DNA from: Pseudomonadota bacterium
GTDB lineage: Bacteria; Pseudomonadota; Alphaproteobacteria; Sphingomonadales; Sphingomonadaceae
NCBI GenBank assembly: GCA_947474905.1
Contig: CANJKQ010000044.1
Coordinates: 1-7,078, forward strand
Direction: 5' to 3'
Length of the DNA stretch: 7,078 nucleotides
Positions 1-6,786 of the stretch are shown here, one piece after another. The notes below the pieces were generated by a model. That model was not told the DNA's origin. It saw only the letters and a program-made list of their open reading frames with translations, and did not search any database. The position numbers and the translations under genes were made by a program. Each line of letters starts with the position of its first letter. Within the stretch, counting starts at the first letter, position 1.

Positions 1-680
1 AAACCGATAGCGCCTTGTTGCGCACGCTTGGCCCCGGCGTGCAGATTGGCCTGCACGTGACGCTGACCGGCGAAAAGCCGCTGACCGCCTTGCCCGGCCT
101 GACCGACGCCGATGGCCGGCTGCCCGGCATCAACCGGCTGCAACGGCTGGCGCGGCTGGGCAAGGTGCCGGTCGAGGCCGTGGCGGGTGAAGTGGCGGCG
201 CAGTTTGAGCGGTTCGAAGCCGCGATGGGCCGCGCCCCTGATTTCGTCGATGGCCATCAACATGCCCACCTGCTGCCCGGCATTCGCGACCGGGTGCTGG
301 CCGAAACTCGCCGCCGCGCGCCGCATGCCTGGCTGCGCGATTGCAGCGACAGCCCCAGGGGAATTGCGGCGCGCCCCTATCGCTGGAAAGCAATGGGCAG
401 TGCGCTGCATTCAGCCGGGCTCGCCCGCGCCGTTGCCCGCCACGGCCTTCGCCGCAATTCGGGCTTTGCCGGCCATTATGGTTTCAGCGGCGATTATGCG
501 CGGCTATTTCCCGCGTTTCTGCGCGCGCCGGGCGCAACGCATCTCGTCATGTGCCATCCGGGCGCGGGCCGGGCCGCAGGCGACACGATTGCCGATGCCC
601 GTATCGCCGAAGCGAAGGCCTTGAAGCAATTGAACGTTAAGGACATGGCTGCAACCAATGGATTGGTGTTCACGGCATGA
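1..680 (+). CDS. ChbG/HpnK (YdjC)-family carbohydrate deacetylase, 5' end missing
   Basis: This is the C-terminal part (about 225 codons) of a ChbG/HpnK-family protein. Known members are metal-dependent deacetylases that remove acetyl groups from N-acetylated sugars or glycolipids. The reading frame is open to the left edge of the window, so the TTG at 15 is an internal codon and not a start. Family marks visible are the IGLHVTLTG segment close to the edge, the DGHQHAHLLPG segment (codons near 246-280) with its metal-ligand type HxH histidines, and LVMCHPG near 545-565, which resembles the catalytic histidine region. The N-terminal ADDFG-type metal motif must lie outside the window. The IGLHVTLTGEKP form looks more like general ChbG than hopanoid-associated HpnK, but the substrate cannot be named. 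The gene ends in TGA at 678-680, 24 bases before the sigma factor start. A functional link to the iron-type signalling genes downstream is not evident. Confidence 0.85.
   Translation, partial: TDSALLRTLGPGVQIGLHVTLTGEKPLTALPGLTDADGRLPGINRLQRLARLGKVPVEAVAGEVAAQFERFEAAMGRAPDFVDGHQHAHLLPGIRDRVLAETRRRAPHAWLRDCSDSPRGIAARPYRWKAMGSALHSAGLARAVARHGLRRNSGFAGHYGFSGDYARLFPAFLRAPGATHLVMCHPGAGRAAGDTIADARIAEAKALKQLNVKDMAATNGLVFTA
654..667. promoter_or_regulatory. Short inverted repeat upstream of the sigma factor gene (possible operator)
   Basis: ACCAAT and ATTGGT form a perfect 6-base dyad separated by GG, within the last codons of the deacetylase gene and about 38 bases before the sigma factor GTG. It sits in a locally AT-richer stretch (about 620-670) of an otherwise very GC-rich region. 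A 2-base spacer is too short for an RNA hairpin loop, so a protein-binding DNA site is the more natural reading. The sequence does not resemble a full Fur box, and no clear -35/-10 pair could be placed beside it. It may be chance. Confidence 0.25.
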
Positions 681-704
681 TGATTCTCGGCCGCCATTTC
701 CTTT

Positions 705-1229
705 GTGCAGGCGCCAGGCGTGAGCGCGGGCGGGCTGCAGGCGACGTTCCTGGCGGAACGGCCGCGCCTGCTGCGCCTGTTGCGCGCGCGTCTGGGCACC
801 GAGGAAGAGGCCGAGGAAGCCGTGCAGGATTTGTGGCTGCGGCTGGAAAGCACGCGGGCGGGGCCGATTGCCGAGCCGGTGGCCTATCTTTTCCGCATGG
901 CGAACAATCTGGCGACCGATCGACGCCGGGCGGGGATGCGGCGCGGCGCGCTGGAAACGGCGTGGCACGCGATATTGCCGCAGGGCGACGAGCATCCCGA
1001 CGCGGAACGCACCGCGATTGCGCGCGACTGGCTGGCGCATGTCGAAACGACCATCGCCGCCATGCCCGATCGGATGCGCGAAGCCTATCGCCTGTTTCGG
1101 CTGGAGGGGCTGGCGCAACGCGATATCGCCCGGCGCATGACGATCAGCGTCAGCGCGGTCGAAAAGCTTCTGCAACGAGCATATGCCAGACTCGAGCGGC
1201 TGGAGGATGAATCCGATGTCGACGACTGA
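705..1229 (+). CDS. ECF sigma factor, FecI type (RNA polymerase sigma-70 family)
   Basis: This 174-residue protein has the two-domain layout of extracytoplasmic-function sigma factors. The sigma-2 region (about residues 15-80) includes EEAVQDLWLRLE and PVAYLFRMANNLATDRRR, the core-binding and -10 recognition helices. The sigma-4 region (about 112-165) includes AMPDRMREAYRLFRLEGL and a helix-turn-helix around IARRMTISVSAVEKLLQRA for -35 recognition. The VSAVEKLL form is typical of FecI-like sigmas. It should direct RNA polymerase to the promoter of its own cassette or of the receptor gene. The GTG at 705 is the first start codon after two in-frame stops (678-680, 681-683), but it has no visible Shine-Dalgarno. 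GTG at 720 (169 residues) is an equally possible start. The 3' end overlaps the FecR gene by 14 bases, indicating co-expression of sigma factor and regulator. Family assignment is firm; target promoters are unknown. Confidence 0.92.
   Translation: MQAPGVSAGGLQATFLAERPRLLRLLRARLGTEEEAEEAVQDLWLRLESTRAGPIAEPVAYLFRMANNLATDRRRAGMRRGALETAWHAILPQGDEHPDAERTAIARDWLAHVETTIAAMPDRMREAYRLFRLEGLAQRDIARRMTISVSAVEKLLQRAYARLERLEDESDVDD
1202..1206 (+). promoter_or_regulatory. Shine-Dalgarno site (GGAGG) for the FecR gene
   Basis: GGAGG lies inside the sigma factor gene, with 9 bases between it and the ATG at 1216. It directly abuts another in-frame ATG at 1207, which is too close to use it. It is the only strong ribosome binding site seen in the cassette, and it decides the FecR start in favour of 1216 over the in-frame ATGs at 1183 and 1207. 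Confidence 0.7.
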
Positions 1230-2151
1230 CACCGTGATGCGCGACGCGATCAGCTGGTATGTTCGCCAGAATGACCTGGATGAACGCGGATGGACGCAGT
1301 TTACCGATTGGCTGGAGCGCGATCCTGCCCATGCCAACGCTTATGACCGGCTGTGCCTTGACGATGCTGCGACCGTGACGATGGCGCCCGAAATGCGCCA
1401 GACCGACGCGGCGGCGCGTCCCGATTGGGGACGGCGGCAACGCTGGGGGGTGATTGGCGGCGGCGTGGCGGCGGTGGCGGCGGCGCTGGCGCTGGTCGTC
1501 GGCGTGCCGCATCCATCGGCGGCACCAGTGCTCTACACCTCTGGCGCCGCACCCCGGTCGTTGGCGCTTGCCGATGGGCTGAATGTCGACATGGCGCCTG
1601 CCACGCAGCTCAGCATGGCAGGCAACCGGACCGCGACGCTCACCTCCGGCACCGCCTTGTTCACGGTCAAGCATGACCCGGCGCACCCCTTTGAGGTCTG
1701 GGCGGGCGAGCATGTGATCCGGGACATCGGCACCGTCTTTCAGGTCAGCGTCACCCATCGCGGTTTCGAGGTGGTGGTGAGCGAGGGCGAAGTCGAGATC
1801 GATCCCGCCGGCAATGGCTGGCATGTGACCGCCGGACGCCGCCTGACGATTGATCCCAGCCGCGCCCAGGCCAGCATCGGCCCCGCCACCAAGGGTGAAG
1901 TCGGGGCATGGCGGGCGGGTCGGCTCGACCTGACGGGCGTGCCGTTTGAGGCCGCCGTCGCGGCGCTAGCCCATGCCGATGGCGTTGACGCGCGGGTAAC
2001 GCCGGACTTGTCGAACCGACGCTTCACCGGCAACGTCAAATTGACTGGCGATGCGGCACGCGACATGGCCCGATTCGCTGAACTGACGGGGACCGTCGCG
2101 ACGCCGGATGGTAAGGGGTGGGTCATCGCGCCTGAGGAGGGCGCTCGCTAA
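1216..2151 (+). CDS. FecR-family anti-sigma regulator, inner-membrane, with C-terminal STN-like domain
   Basis: From ATG 1216 this is a 311-residue single-pass membrane protein. An N-terminal cytoplasmic domain of the DUF4880 type (about residues 9-47: AISWYVRQ, DWLERDPAHANAYDRL) should bind the sigma factor. A Gly/Ala-rich membrane helix follows at about 77-98, preceded by basic residues (RRQR). The periplasmic FecR domain spans about 105-215, with HPFEVWAGEHVIRDIGTVF and VVVSEGEVEI. The tail, about 231-307, begins AWRAGRLDLTGVPFEAAV and has the look of the STN/secretin-like fold of FecR C-termini, where the receptor's signalling domain docks. In characterised systems FecR-type proteins receive the receptor signal and control sigma activity; cleavage is often involved but cannot be judged here. 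The length is normal for the family. It overlaps the sigma gene by 14 bases and the receptor gene by 44. An upstream in-frame ATG at 1183 would add 11 residues but lacks a ribosome binding site. Confidence 0.92.
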   Translation: MSTTDTVMRDAISWYVRQNDLDERGWTQFTDWLERDPAHANAYDRLCLDDAATVTMAPEMRQTDAAARPDWGRRQRWGVIGGGVAAVAAALALVVGVPHPSAAPVLYTSGAAPRSLALADGLNVDMAPATQLSMAGNRTATLTSGTALFTVKHDPAHPFEVWAGEHVIRDIGTVFQVSVTHRGFEVVVSEGEVEIDPAGNGWHVTAGRRLTIDPSRAQASIGPATKGEVGAWRAGRLDLTGVPFEAAVAALAHADGVDARVTPDLSNRRFTGNVKLTGDAARDMARFAELTGTVATPDGKGWVIAPEEGAR

Positions 2152-4468
2152 CGGCGTTGCCGCTGCAGCCCTGGCTACGGCGCCTGCCCAGGCGCGCGCT
2201 GGCCAATCCACCGACATCCATGTGCCCGCCGGACCGCTCGACCGCGCGCTCAACGCCCTGTCGCGCGAGTTGGGCATCGACATCGTCAGCACGGAGCCGG
2301 GCCTCAGCCAGCGCCGCGTCCCCGCACTCGACGGGCGGCTGAGCGCGGGCAAGGCGCTGGCGAAGCTGCTGGCCGGGACCGGCTATCGCGCCAAGCGCGC
2401 CGGCAGTGGCTATCGCATCGTCGCGGCGCCCCCGCCGCGCTTCAGCTTCACCCCTCGGCCCCCGTCCGACTCCAGCGACAATCCCGACATCGTCGTCACC
2501 GCCAGCAAGCAGCGCATCGACCTGAAATCCTATCCCGCCACGGCGCGGATCGTCGATCTGGCGCAGGCGCTGCGCTATCAAGGCGGCCCTGCCGACAGCG
2601 ATACGCTGGCCCAGGCCGTGCCCGTCATCGAGCAGACCGCGCTGGGGCCGGGACGCAACAAATTATTCGTGCGCGGCATCGCCGACAGCAGCTTTACCGG
2701 CGCGACGCAATCGACCGTCAGCCTGTATTTCGGCGACGTGCCGCTCACTTATTCGGGCGCCGACCCCGATCTGAAGCTGGTCGACATCCAGCGGGTCGAG
2801 GTGCTGGAAGGGCCGCAGGGCACGCTGTACGGGTCAGGCGCGATCGGCGGCATCATCCGCCTGACGCCCAGGGCGGCCGACCCATCGCATGCCAGCGCGC
2901 ATCTGGGCATCGGCGGCAGCGCGACGATTGGCGGCGCCCCGGGCTATGATGGCGACGCCACCATCAACCTGCCCGTCGTGCGCGATTTAGTCGGCGTGCG
3001 CGTCGTTGCTTATCGCGATCGCGAAGGCGGCTATATCGATGATCGGCTGCGCCGAATCGCCAATGTCAACAACACGACCACCAGCGGCGCCCGGCTTGAG
3101 GTGCGCGCGACGCCCGGCGCGGGCTGGGAAGTGACCGGCGGTGGGGTATGGCAGCGCATTGCCACCGATGATCTCGGCTATGATCAGACCAACACGCCGC
3201 CGCTCACGCGCCGCTCGCGGCTTGCCCAACCATTTGCCGGGCGCTTTCTGCAGGGCCATGCGACGCTGGTGCGCCGTTGGGCGGACGGGCTGGACCTTAC
3301 TTCCGCCTTTGGCTGGTCAAATGTCCGCCAATCCGAAAGCTTTGATGCGTCGAGCACATCGGGCGCAGGCACTGCCTATTTGAACGAAATCGACAGCCGC
3401 CTGCTAACGCTCGAGACGCGGCTGTCGCATAAAATCGCACATGGCAGCTGGGTGGTGGGCGCGGTGCTACTGCGCAACACCAATGAGCAGAACCGGGCAC
3501 TCATCTATCCCGCCAGCACCACCGACATTGTCGGCGTCACCAACGTCGCATCGAGCGCGTCGGTGTTCGGCGAATATACCCGCGCCCTGACGGGCAAGCT
3601 GTCCGCGACGCTGGGGGTACGCGGCACGATCGGCCGCAACCAGGCGACGCCCAGCGTCCGCCAGCCGAACAGCCCGTTTTTCGGTGGCCAGACAACCCGG
3701 CGCCTCGATCCCACCCTGGCGATCAGTTACCGGCTCGACGGCGAGACATTGGTTTATGGCCGCGCCCAGACGGGCTATCGCACCGGCGGTCTCGCGGTGG
3801 CGCGCGGCGTTGGCCGCATTGCCGAGTTCCAGCCCGACTCGATCGTGATGGGCGAGCTTGGCATCCGTCACCACCATAGCGGCGCGCACCCGTTCAACAT
3901 TGGCGGTGCCGTCGCCTATTCGCGTTGGGACAATATTCAGGCCGATCTGTTCAGCTTACGCGGCCAGCCCTTCACCACCACTTTGGGCGATGCGACGATC
4001 CTGAGCGTGGAAGCCAATGCCAGTTGGGAACCGATTGCCGGACTGCGCGGCGAGGCATCGGTGCTGATCACCGACAATGAGGTGAACGGCCCCATCGCCA
4101 ACACCTCAGTCCGCCACAATCGACGGCTGGCGCAGGTGCCGCCGGTATCGGGCGACGCCGCGCTCAGCTATCGCTGGCAGACGGGCGGCGGGGATGCAAT
4201 GGAAGTGGCGGCGACCGCCCATTATGTCGGCCGCGCCGTGCTGGGGACGGGCGACACGCTCGACATCTCGCAGCAGCCCTATGTGCTGGTCGGCGCCAGA
4301 GTGAGGCGCGCTTTTGGCCCTGCCGCGATCACGCTGAGCGGCGACAATCTGCTCAACAGCCATGCCAACCGCTTTGCGCTCGGCAATCCGTTGATGATCG
4401 CCGCGCGCAACCAGTTCACCCCGCTGCGCCCCTTGACGATAAGGCTTGGGGCGGAAATCAATTTCTAG
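2108..4468 (+). CDS. TonB-dependent outer-membrane receptor with N-terminal STN signalling domain (FecA-like transducer)
   Basis: This 786-residue protein should take up a scarce ligand across the outer membrane using TonB energy and also signal to FecR. The order is: signal peptide about 1-31 (basic RLRR, alanine-rich core, likely cleavage after ARA), STN domain about 35-107 (IHVPAGPLDRALNALS, LSAGKALAKLLAGTGY), proline-rich linker, TonB-box-like DIVVTASK at 127-134, plug about 140-258 with LFVRGI, RVEVLEGPQGTLYGSGAIGG and IIRLTP, then a beta barrel to the C-terminal phenylalanine. ATG 2108 is the only usual start between the in-frame stop at 2084 and the signal peptide. It lies 44 bases inside fecR without a visible Shine-Dalgarno, so translation probably depends on coupling to fecR. 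STN plus an adjacent FecI/FecR pair marks it as a transducer. The substrate could be a ferric siderophore or haem-type ligand, or another nutrient. No synthesis, periplasmic binding or ABC transport gene is adjacent to settle this. Confidence 0.93.
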   Translation: MVRGGSSRLRRALANGVAAAALATAPAQARAGQSTDIHVPAGPLDRALNALSRELGIDIVSTEPGLSQRRVPALDGRLSAGKALAKLLAGTGYRAKRAGSGYRIVAAPPPRFSFTPRPPSDSSDNPDIVVTASKQRIDLKSYPATARIVDLAQALRYQGGPADSDTLAQAVPVIEQTALGPGRNKLFVRGIADSSFTGATQSTVSLYFGDVPLTYSGADPDLKLVDIQRVEVLEGPQGTLYGSGAIGGIIRLTPRAADPSHASAHLGIGGSATIGGAPGYDGDATINLPVVRDLVGVRVVAYRDREGGYIDDRLRRIANVNNTTTSGARLEVRATPGAGWEVTGGGVWQRIATDDLGYDQTNTPPLTRRSRLAQPFAGRFLQGHATLVRRWADGLDLTSAFGWSNVRQSESFDASSTSGAGTAYLNEIDSRLLTLETRLSHKIAHGSWVVGAVLLRNTNEQNRALIYPASTTDIVGVTNVASSASVFGEYTRALTGKLSATLGVRGTIGRNQATPSVRQPNSPFFGGQTTRRLDPTLAISYRLDGETLVYGRAQTGYRTGGLAVARGVGRIAEFQPDSIVMGELGIRHHHSGAHPFNIGGAVAYSRWDNIQADLFSLRGQPFTTTLGDATILSVEANASWEPIAGLRGEASVLITDNEVNGPIANTSVRHNRRLAQVPPVSGDAALSYRWQTGGGDAMEVAATAHYVGRAVLGTGDTLDISQQPYVLVGARVRRAFGPAAITLSGDNLLNSHANRFALGNPLMIAARNQFTPLRPLTIRLGAEINF

Positions 4469-4471
4469 AGC

Positions 4472-5365
4472 TTAGCGCCACCACCTCGCCCAGATCGCCG
4501 TCGGCAATAACAGCCCGCGCGCTTCTTCGCGCACCACCAGTTCGCCCGCCTCCACGGTCCCGCCCAGATCCGCCAGCGCCTGGCGCAGCAATTCCTCGAT
4601 CGCCAGCGCCGACATCCGCACGGCATAGACCGTCAAGAACAGGAAGCGCGACTGGCCATCGAGCAGGCGGCGGCAATCGGCGATCAAGCCGGGAAGATGC
4701 TCCTCCAGCTTCCACACCTCGCCTTCAGGGCCACGGCCATATTTGGGTGGATCGAGCAAAATGCCGTCATAACGCCGCCCGCGCCGCACCTCGCGCGCGA
4801 CGAATTTGGCACAGTCATCAACTATCCAGCGCACCGGAGCCTCGCTGAGCCCCGACAGCGCGGCATTGGCGCGTGCCGCCTCGACCGATTTCTTGGACGC
4901 ATCGACATGCACCACGCGCGCGCCCCTTGTCGCCAGCGCCAGCGTGCCGACGCCGGTATAGCCGAACAGGTTGAGGCATTCGGGGGGATGGGCGGGGGGA
5001 TGGGCGGGCACGCCCTCATCCGCGATGCGTTCGCGCATCCAGCGCCACACCGGCGCCATGTCGGGGAAGAAGCCCAAATGGCGGAACGGCGTGGTCTGCG
5101 CGCTGAAACGGACATCATCCCATGCCAGCGGCCAGCCCGCGCGCGCCACGGGCGTGGTGAAGCTCCATCGCCCGCCACCATCCTCATCCGATCCCGGAAC
5201 GAATTCGCCATCCATTGTCCAGTCGGGCGAAGCAGGCGCCCACAAGGCCTGCCCCTCCGGCCGGACGAAGCGATAGCGGCCATAGCGTTCGAGCTTGCGG
5301 CCATGGCCGCTGTCGATCAGGCCGTAATCAGCCCAGGGCTCGCCGATGAGCGTGTGGAGCGTCAC
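4472..5365 (-). CDS. Class I SAM-dependent methyltransferase, probably RNA-directed (RlmI/RlmKL-like)
   Basis: This 297-residue protein carries a Rossmann-type methyltransferase core. SAM motif I is LNLFGYTGVGTLALA (131-145), the acidic end of strand 2 is VHVDASKKSVEAARANA (D155), and motif IV is LLDPPKYGRG (203-212). The DPPK form of motif IV and the preceding TPFRHLGFFPDMAPVW segment (92-107) resemble the RlmI and RlmK/RlmL group of 23S rRNA methyltransferases, so RNA is the likely substrate; the exact target is not known. No separate PUA domain is evident, unlike RlmI. The start is GTG at 5363-5365, overlapping the thrC stop by 4 bases (minus-strand GTGA), a standard coupling arrangement. 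Residues 121-128 are a tandem AHPP-AHPP encoded by a perfect 12-base repeat, placed just before motif I. The stop codon is 3 bases from that of the convergent receptor gene. Confidence 0.85.
   Translation of the reverse strand: MTLHTLIGEPWADYGLIDSGHGRKLERYGRYRFVRPEGQALWAPASPDWTMDGEFVPGSDEDGGGRWSFTTPVARAGWPLAWDDVRFSAQTTPFRHLGFFPDMAPVWRWMRERIADEGVPAHPPAHPPECLNLFGYTGVGTLALATRGARVVHVDASKKSVEAARANAALSGLSEAPVRWIVDDCAKFVAREVRRGRRYDGILLDPPKYGRGPEGEVWKLEEHLPGLIADCRRLLDGQSRFLFLTVYAVRMSALAIEELLRQALADLGGTVEAGELVVREEARGLLLPTAIWARWWR
4982..5008 (+). repeat. Perfect 12-base tandem repeat forming a G-quadruplex motif
   Basis: The unit GGGGGGATGGGC occurs twice without a mismatch (4982-4993 and 4994-5005), followed by a further GGG. 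The plus strand thus has five G-tracts of 3 to 6 bases, separated by loops of only 1 or 2 bases (C or AT), which satisfies the usual G-quadruplex pattern. The G-rich strand is the template strand of the methyltransferase gene. In that gene the repeat encodes AHPP-AHPP, so gain or loss of a unit would keep the reading frame. Confidence 0.85.
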
Positions 5366-6762
5366 AGCCGTGGCGTCGCCCGCCCGGCGATATAGGCGGT
5401 GATGGCAGCCAGCGTCGCCGGCAGCGTCGCATAACGCTCCTCGCGCTCGAACAAATCGCCCATCCGCGCCGGCAGCATCGGCCGCACCCCGGTGGCCCGC
5501 TCGACCGCGTCGGGAAATTTGGCGGGATGCGCGGTGGCGAGCGTCACCACCGGCACCGCCGCATCAAGTCCAGCGCGGCGCGCCGCCGCAAGGCCGATCG
5601 CACTGTGAGGATCGATCGTGTGGCCGCATGCTTCCTGTGCCCAGCGCATCGCCAGTGCCATGTCATCGACATCGACCCGGTCACCGGCAAACAGCATGGC
5701 TGCGCCGTCGCGCTGGGCATTGCTCAGCTGCATCGCCCGCGTGTTGTCAAAGCCCGCCATCTGCGCCGCAAGTGCCGCACCGTCACGACCGTTCAGATCG
5801 AACAGCAGCCGTTCGAAATTGCTCGACACCTGAATGTCCATCGACGGGCTGGGGGTCGCGACGACCTGGCGGCTCGAATAATCGCCGCTCGCCAGCGCGC
5901 GCGCCAGAATGTCGTTGACGTTGGTCGCCACGATCAGCCGGGCGACGGGCAACCCCATTTGCGCCGCCGCATAACCGGCAAAGACATCGCCGAAATTGCC
6001 GGTCGGCACGCTGAACGCCACCGGGCGTTCGGGCGCGCCCAGCCGGACGGCGGCATAGAAATAATAGACGATCTGCGCCATCAACCGCGCCCAGTTGATC
6101 GAATTGACCGCGCCCAGCCGATAGCGTGCAGCGAAACCGGCATCGCCGAACATTGCCTTTACCAGCGCCTGCGCGTCGTCAAAGCTGCCCTCAATCGCGA
6201 TATTGTGGATGTTGGGGGCGAGCACCGTCGTCATCTGGCGGCGCTGCACATCGGAGACGCGGCCGCGGGGGTGAAGCATGAAGACGTCGATCCCCGCCCG
6301 ACCCGCCAGCGCATCGATCGCCGCCGATCCGGTATCGCCGCTGGTCGCGCCGATGATGGTAAGGGGATCGGCACTGCCGGTTAGAAAGCGTTCGAACAAC
6401 AGCCCCAGCAGCTGCAGCGCGACATCCTTGAACGCCAGGGTCGGGCCGTGGAACAGCTCAAGCAGCCAATGCTGCCCGTCCATCTGGACCAGCGGCGTCA
6501 CCGCGACGTGCGCGAAACGGCCATAAGCCGCGGTGCACAGCGCGGTCAGCGCGTCGCGGTCCAGCGTATCGCCGACAAAGGGCGCCATGACGCGGGCGGC
6601 GGTGTCGACATAGGATAGGCCGCGCAAGGCGGCGATGTCAGCGTCGGTCAGCCGGGGCCAGAAGCGCGGCACATAAAGGCCGCCATCGCTTGCCAGACCG
6701 GCCAGCGTGACGGCCGGGAAATCGAGCGCGGGCGCCGTGCCGCGAGTGCTGACATAGTCCAT
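5362..6762 (-). CDS. thrC: Threonine synthase
   Basis: This cytoplasmic PLP enzyme converts O-phosphohomoserine to threonine and phosphate, the last step of threonine synthesis. At 466 residues it has the length usual for the longer bacterial type. The N-terminus MDYVSTRGTAPALDF with ASDGGLYVP (24-32) is characteristic. GPTLAFKDVALQLLG holds the expected PLP Schiff-base lysine K112, GATSGDTGSAA (138-148) is a conserved active-site segment, and HPRGRVSDVQRRQM (164-177) and NSINWARLMAQIVYYF (220-235) are strongly conserved family motifs. PTGNFGDVFAGY (253-264) is the glycine-rich PLP-phosphate loop. No key residue appears to be missing. The ATG at 6760-6762 lies 13 bases after the SURF1 stop and lacks a clear Shine-Dalgarno. 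Its TGA overlaps the GTG of the methyltransferase gene, so SURF1, thrC and methyltransferase read as one operon. Confidence 0.97.
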   Translation of the reverse strand: MDYVSTRGTAPALDFPAVTLAGLASDGGLYVPRFWPRLTDADIAALRGLSYVDTAARVMAPFVGDTLDRDALTALCTAAYGRFAHVAVTPLVQMDGQHWLLELFHGPTLAFKDVALQLLGLLFERFLTGSADPLTIIGATSGDTGSAAIDALAGRAGIDVFMLHPRGRVSDVQRRQMTTVLAPNIHNIAIEGSFDDAQALVKAMFGDAGFAARYRLGAVNSINWARLMAQIVYYFYAAVRLGAPERPVAFSVPTGNFGDVFAGYAAAQMGLPVARLIVATNVNDILARALASGDYSSRQVVATPSPSMDIQVSSNFERLLFDLNGRDGAALAAQMAGFDNTRAMQLSNAQRDGAAMLFAGDRVDVDDMALAMRWAQEACGHTIDPHSAIGLAAARRAGLDAAVPVVTLATAHPAKFPDAVERATGVRPMLPARMGDLFEREERYATLPATLAAITAYIAGRATPRL

Positions 6763-6769
6763 CGGGGCC

Positions 6770-6786
6770 GAGCGCTTAGCGCGCTC
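6770..6786 (-). other. GC-rich hairpin over the SURF1 stop codon and thrC leader
   Basis: GAGCGC (6770-6775) and GCGCTC (6781-6786) are perfect inverted 6-base arms around a 5-base loop that contains the SURF1 stop codon. In the minus-strand transcript the hairpin would end 7 bases before the thrC ATG, where a ribosome binding site is expected. No run of T follows on the minus strand, so it is not an intrinsic terminator. A role in setting the ratio of SURF1 to ThrC translation is possible but unproven. Confidence 0.4.

Noticed and set aside
621..658. TTGAAG (621) or TTGAAC (630) as -35 elements of a promoter for the sigma factor gene
   Set aside because: At 16-18 base spacing only CATGGC- or AACCAA-like sequences occur, which are poor -10 matches.
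677..1210. Plus-strand frame starting at ATG 677 that overlaps the deacetylase stop (ATGA)
   Set aside because: The overlap looks tempting, but the product is Arg/Gly/Ala-rich without a domain. The overlapping frame from 705 encodes a clear sigma factor.
504..1337. Long minus-strand open frame (277 codons) opposite the deacetylase end and sigma factor gene
   Set aside because: Its product is low-complexity, rich in Arg, Gln and Ala, with no recognisable domain. It lies fully opposite well-supported genes, as expected in GC-rich DNA.
1458..1495. GGC/GCG-rich simple-sequence stretch in fecR
   Set aside because: It encodes the Gly/Ala-rich membrane helix, and the GCG/GGC codon preference explains it without a repeat mechanism.
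4454..4465. GAAAT-CA-ATTTC dyad at the end of the receptor gene, considered as a terminator
   Set aside because: The arms are 5 bases and mostly A/T with a 2-base loop, there is no T-run, and it encodes the conserved C-terminal residues of the barrel.
4517..4532. GCGCG-CTTCTT-CGCGC inverted repeat, considered as a terminator for the receptor operon
   Set aside because: The stem is short, no T-run follows, and it lies within the methyltransferase coding region (the REEARG codons), where GC-rich arginine and alanine codons produce such arms by chance.
4697..5395. 232-codon plus-strand frame opposite the methyltransferase gene
   Set aside because: It resembles no family I know and mirrors the codon bias of the strongly supported methyltransferase on the other strand.
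5527..6384. 285-codon plus-strand frame opposite thrC
   Set aside because: The His/Arg-rich composition is typical of the antisense of GC-rich genes, and thrC motifs are intact on the minus strand.
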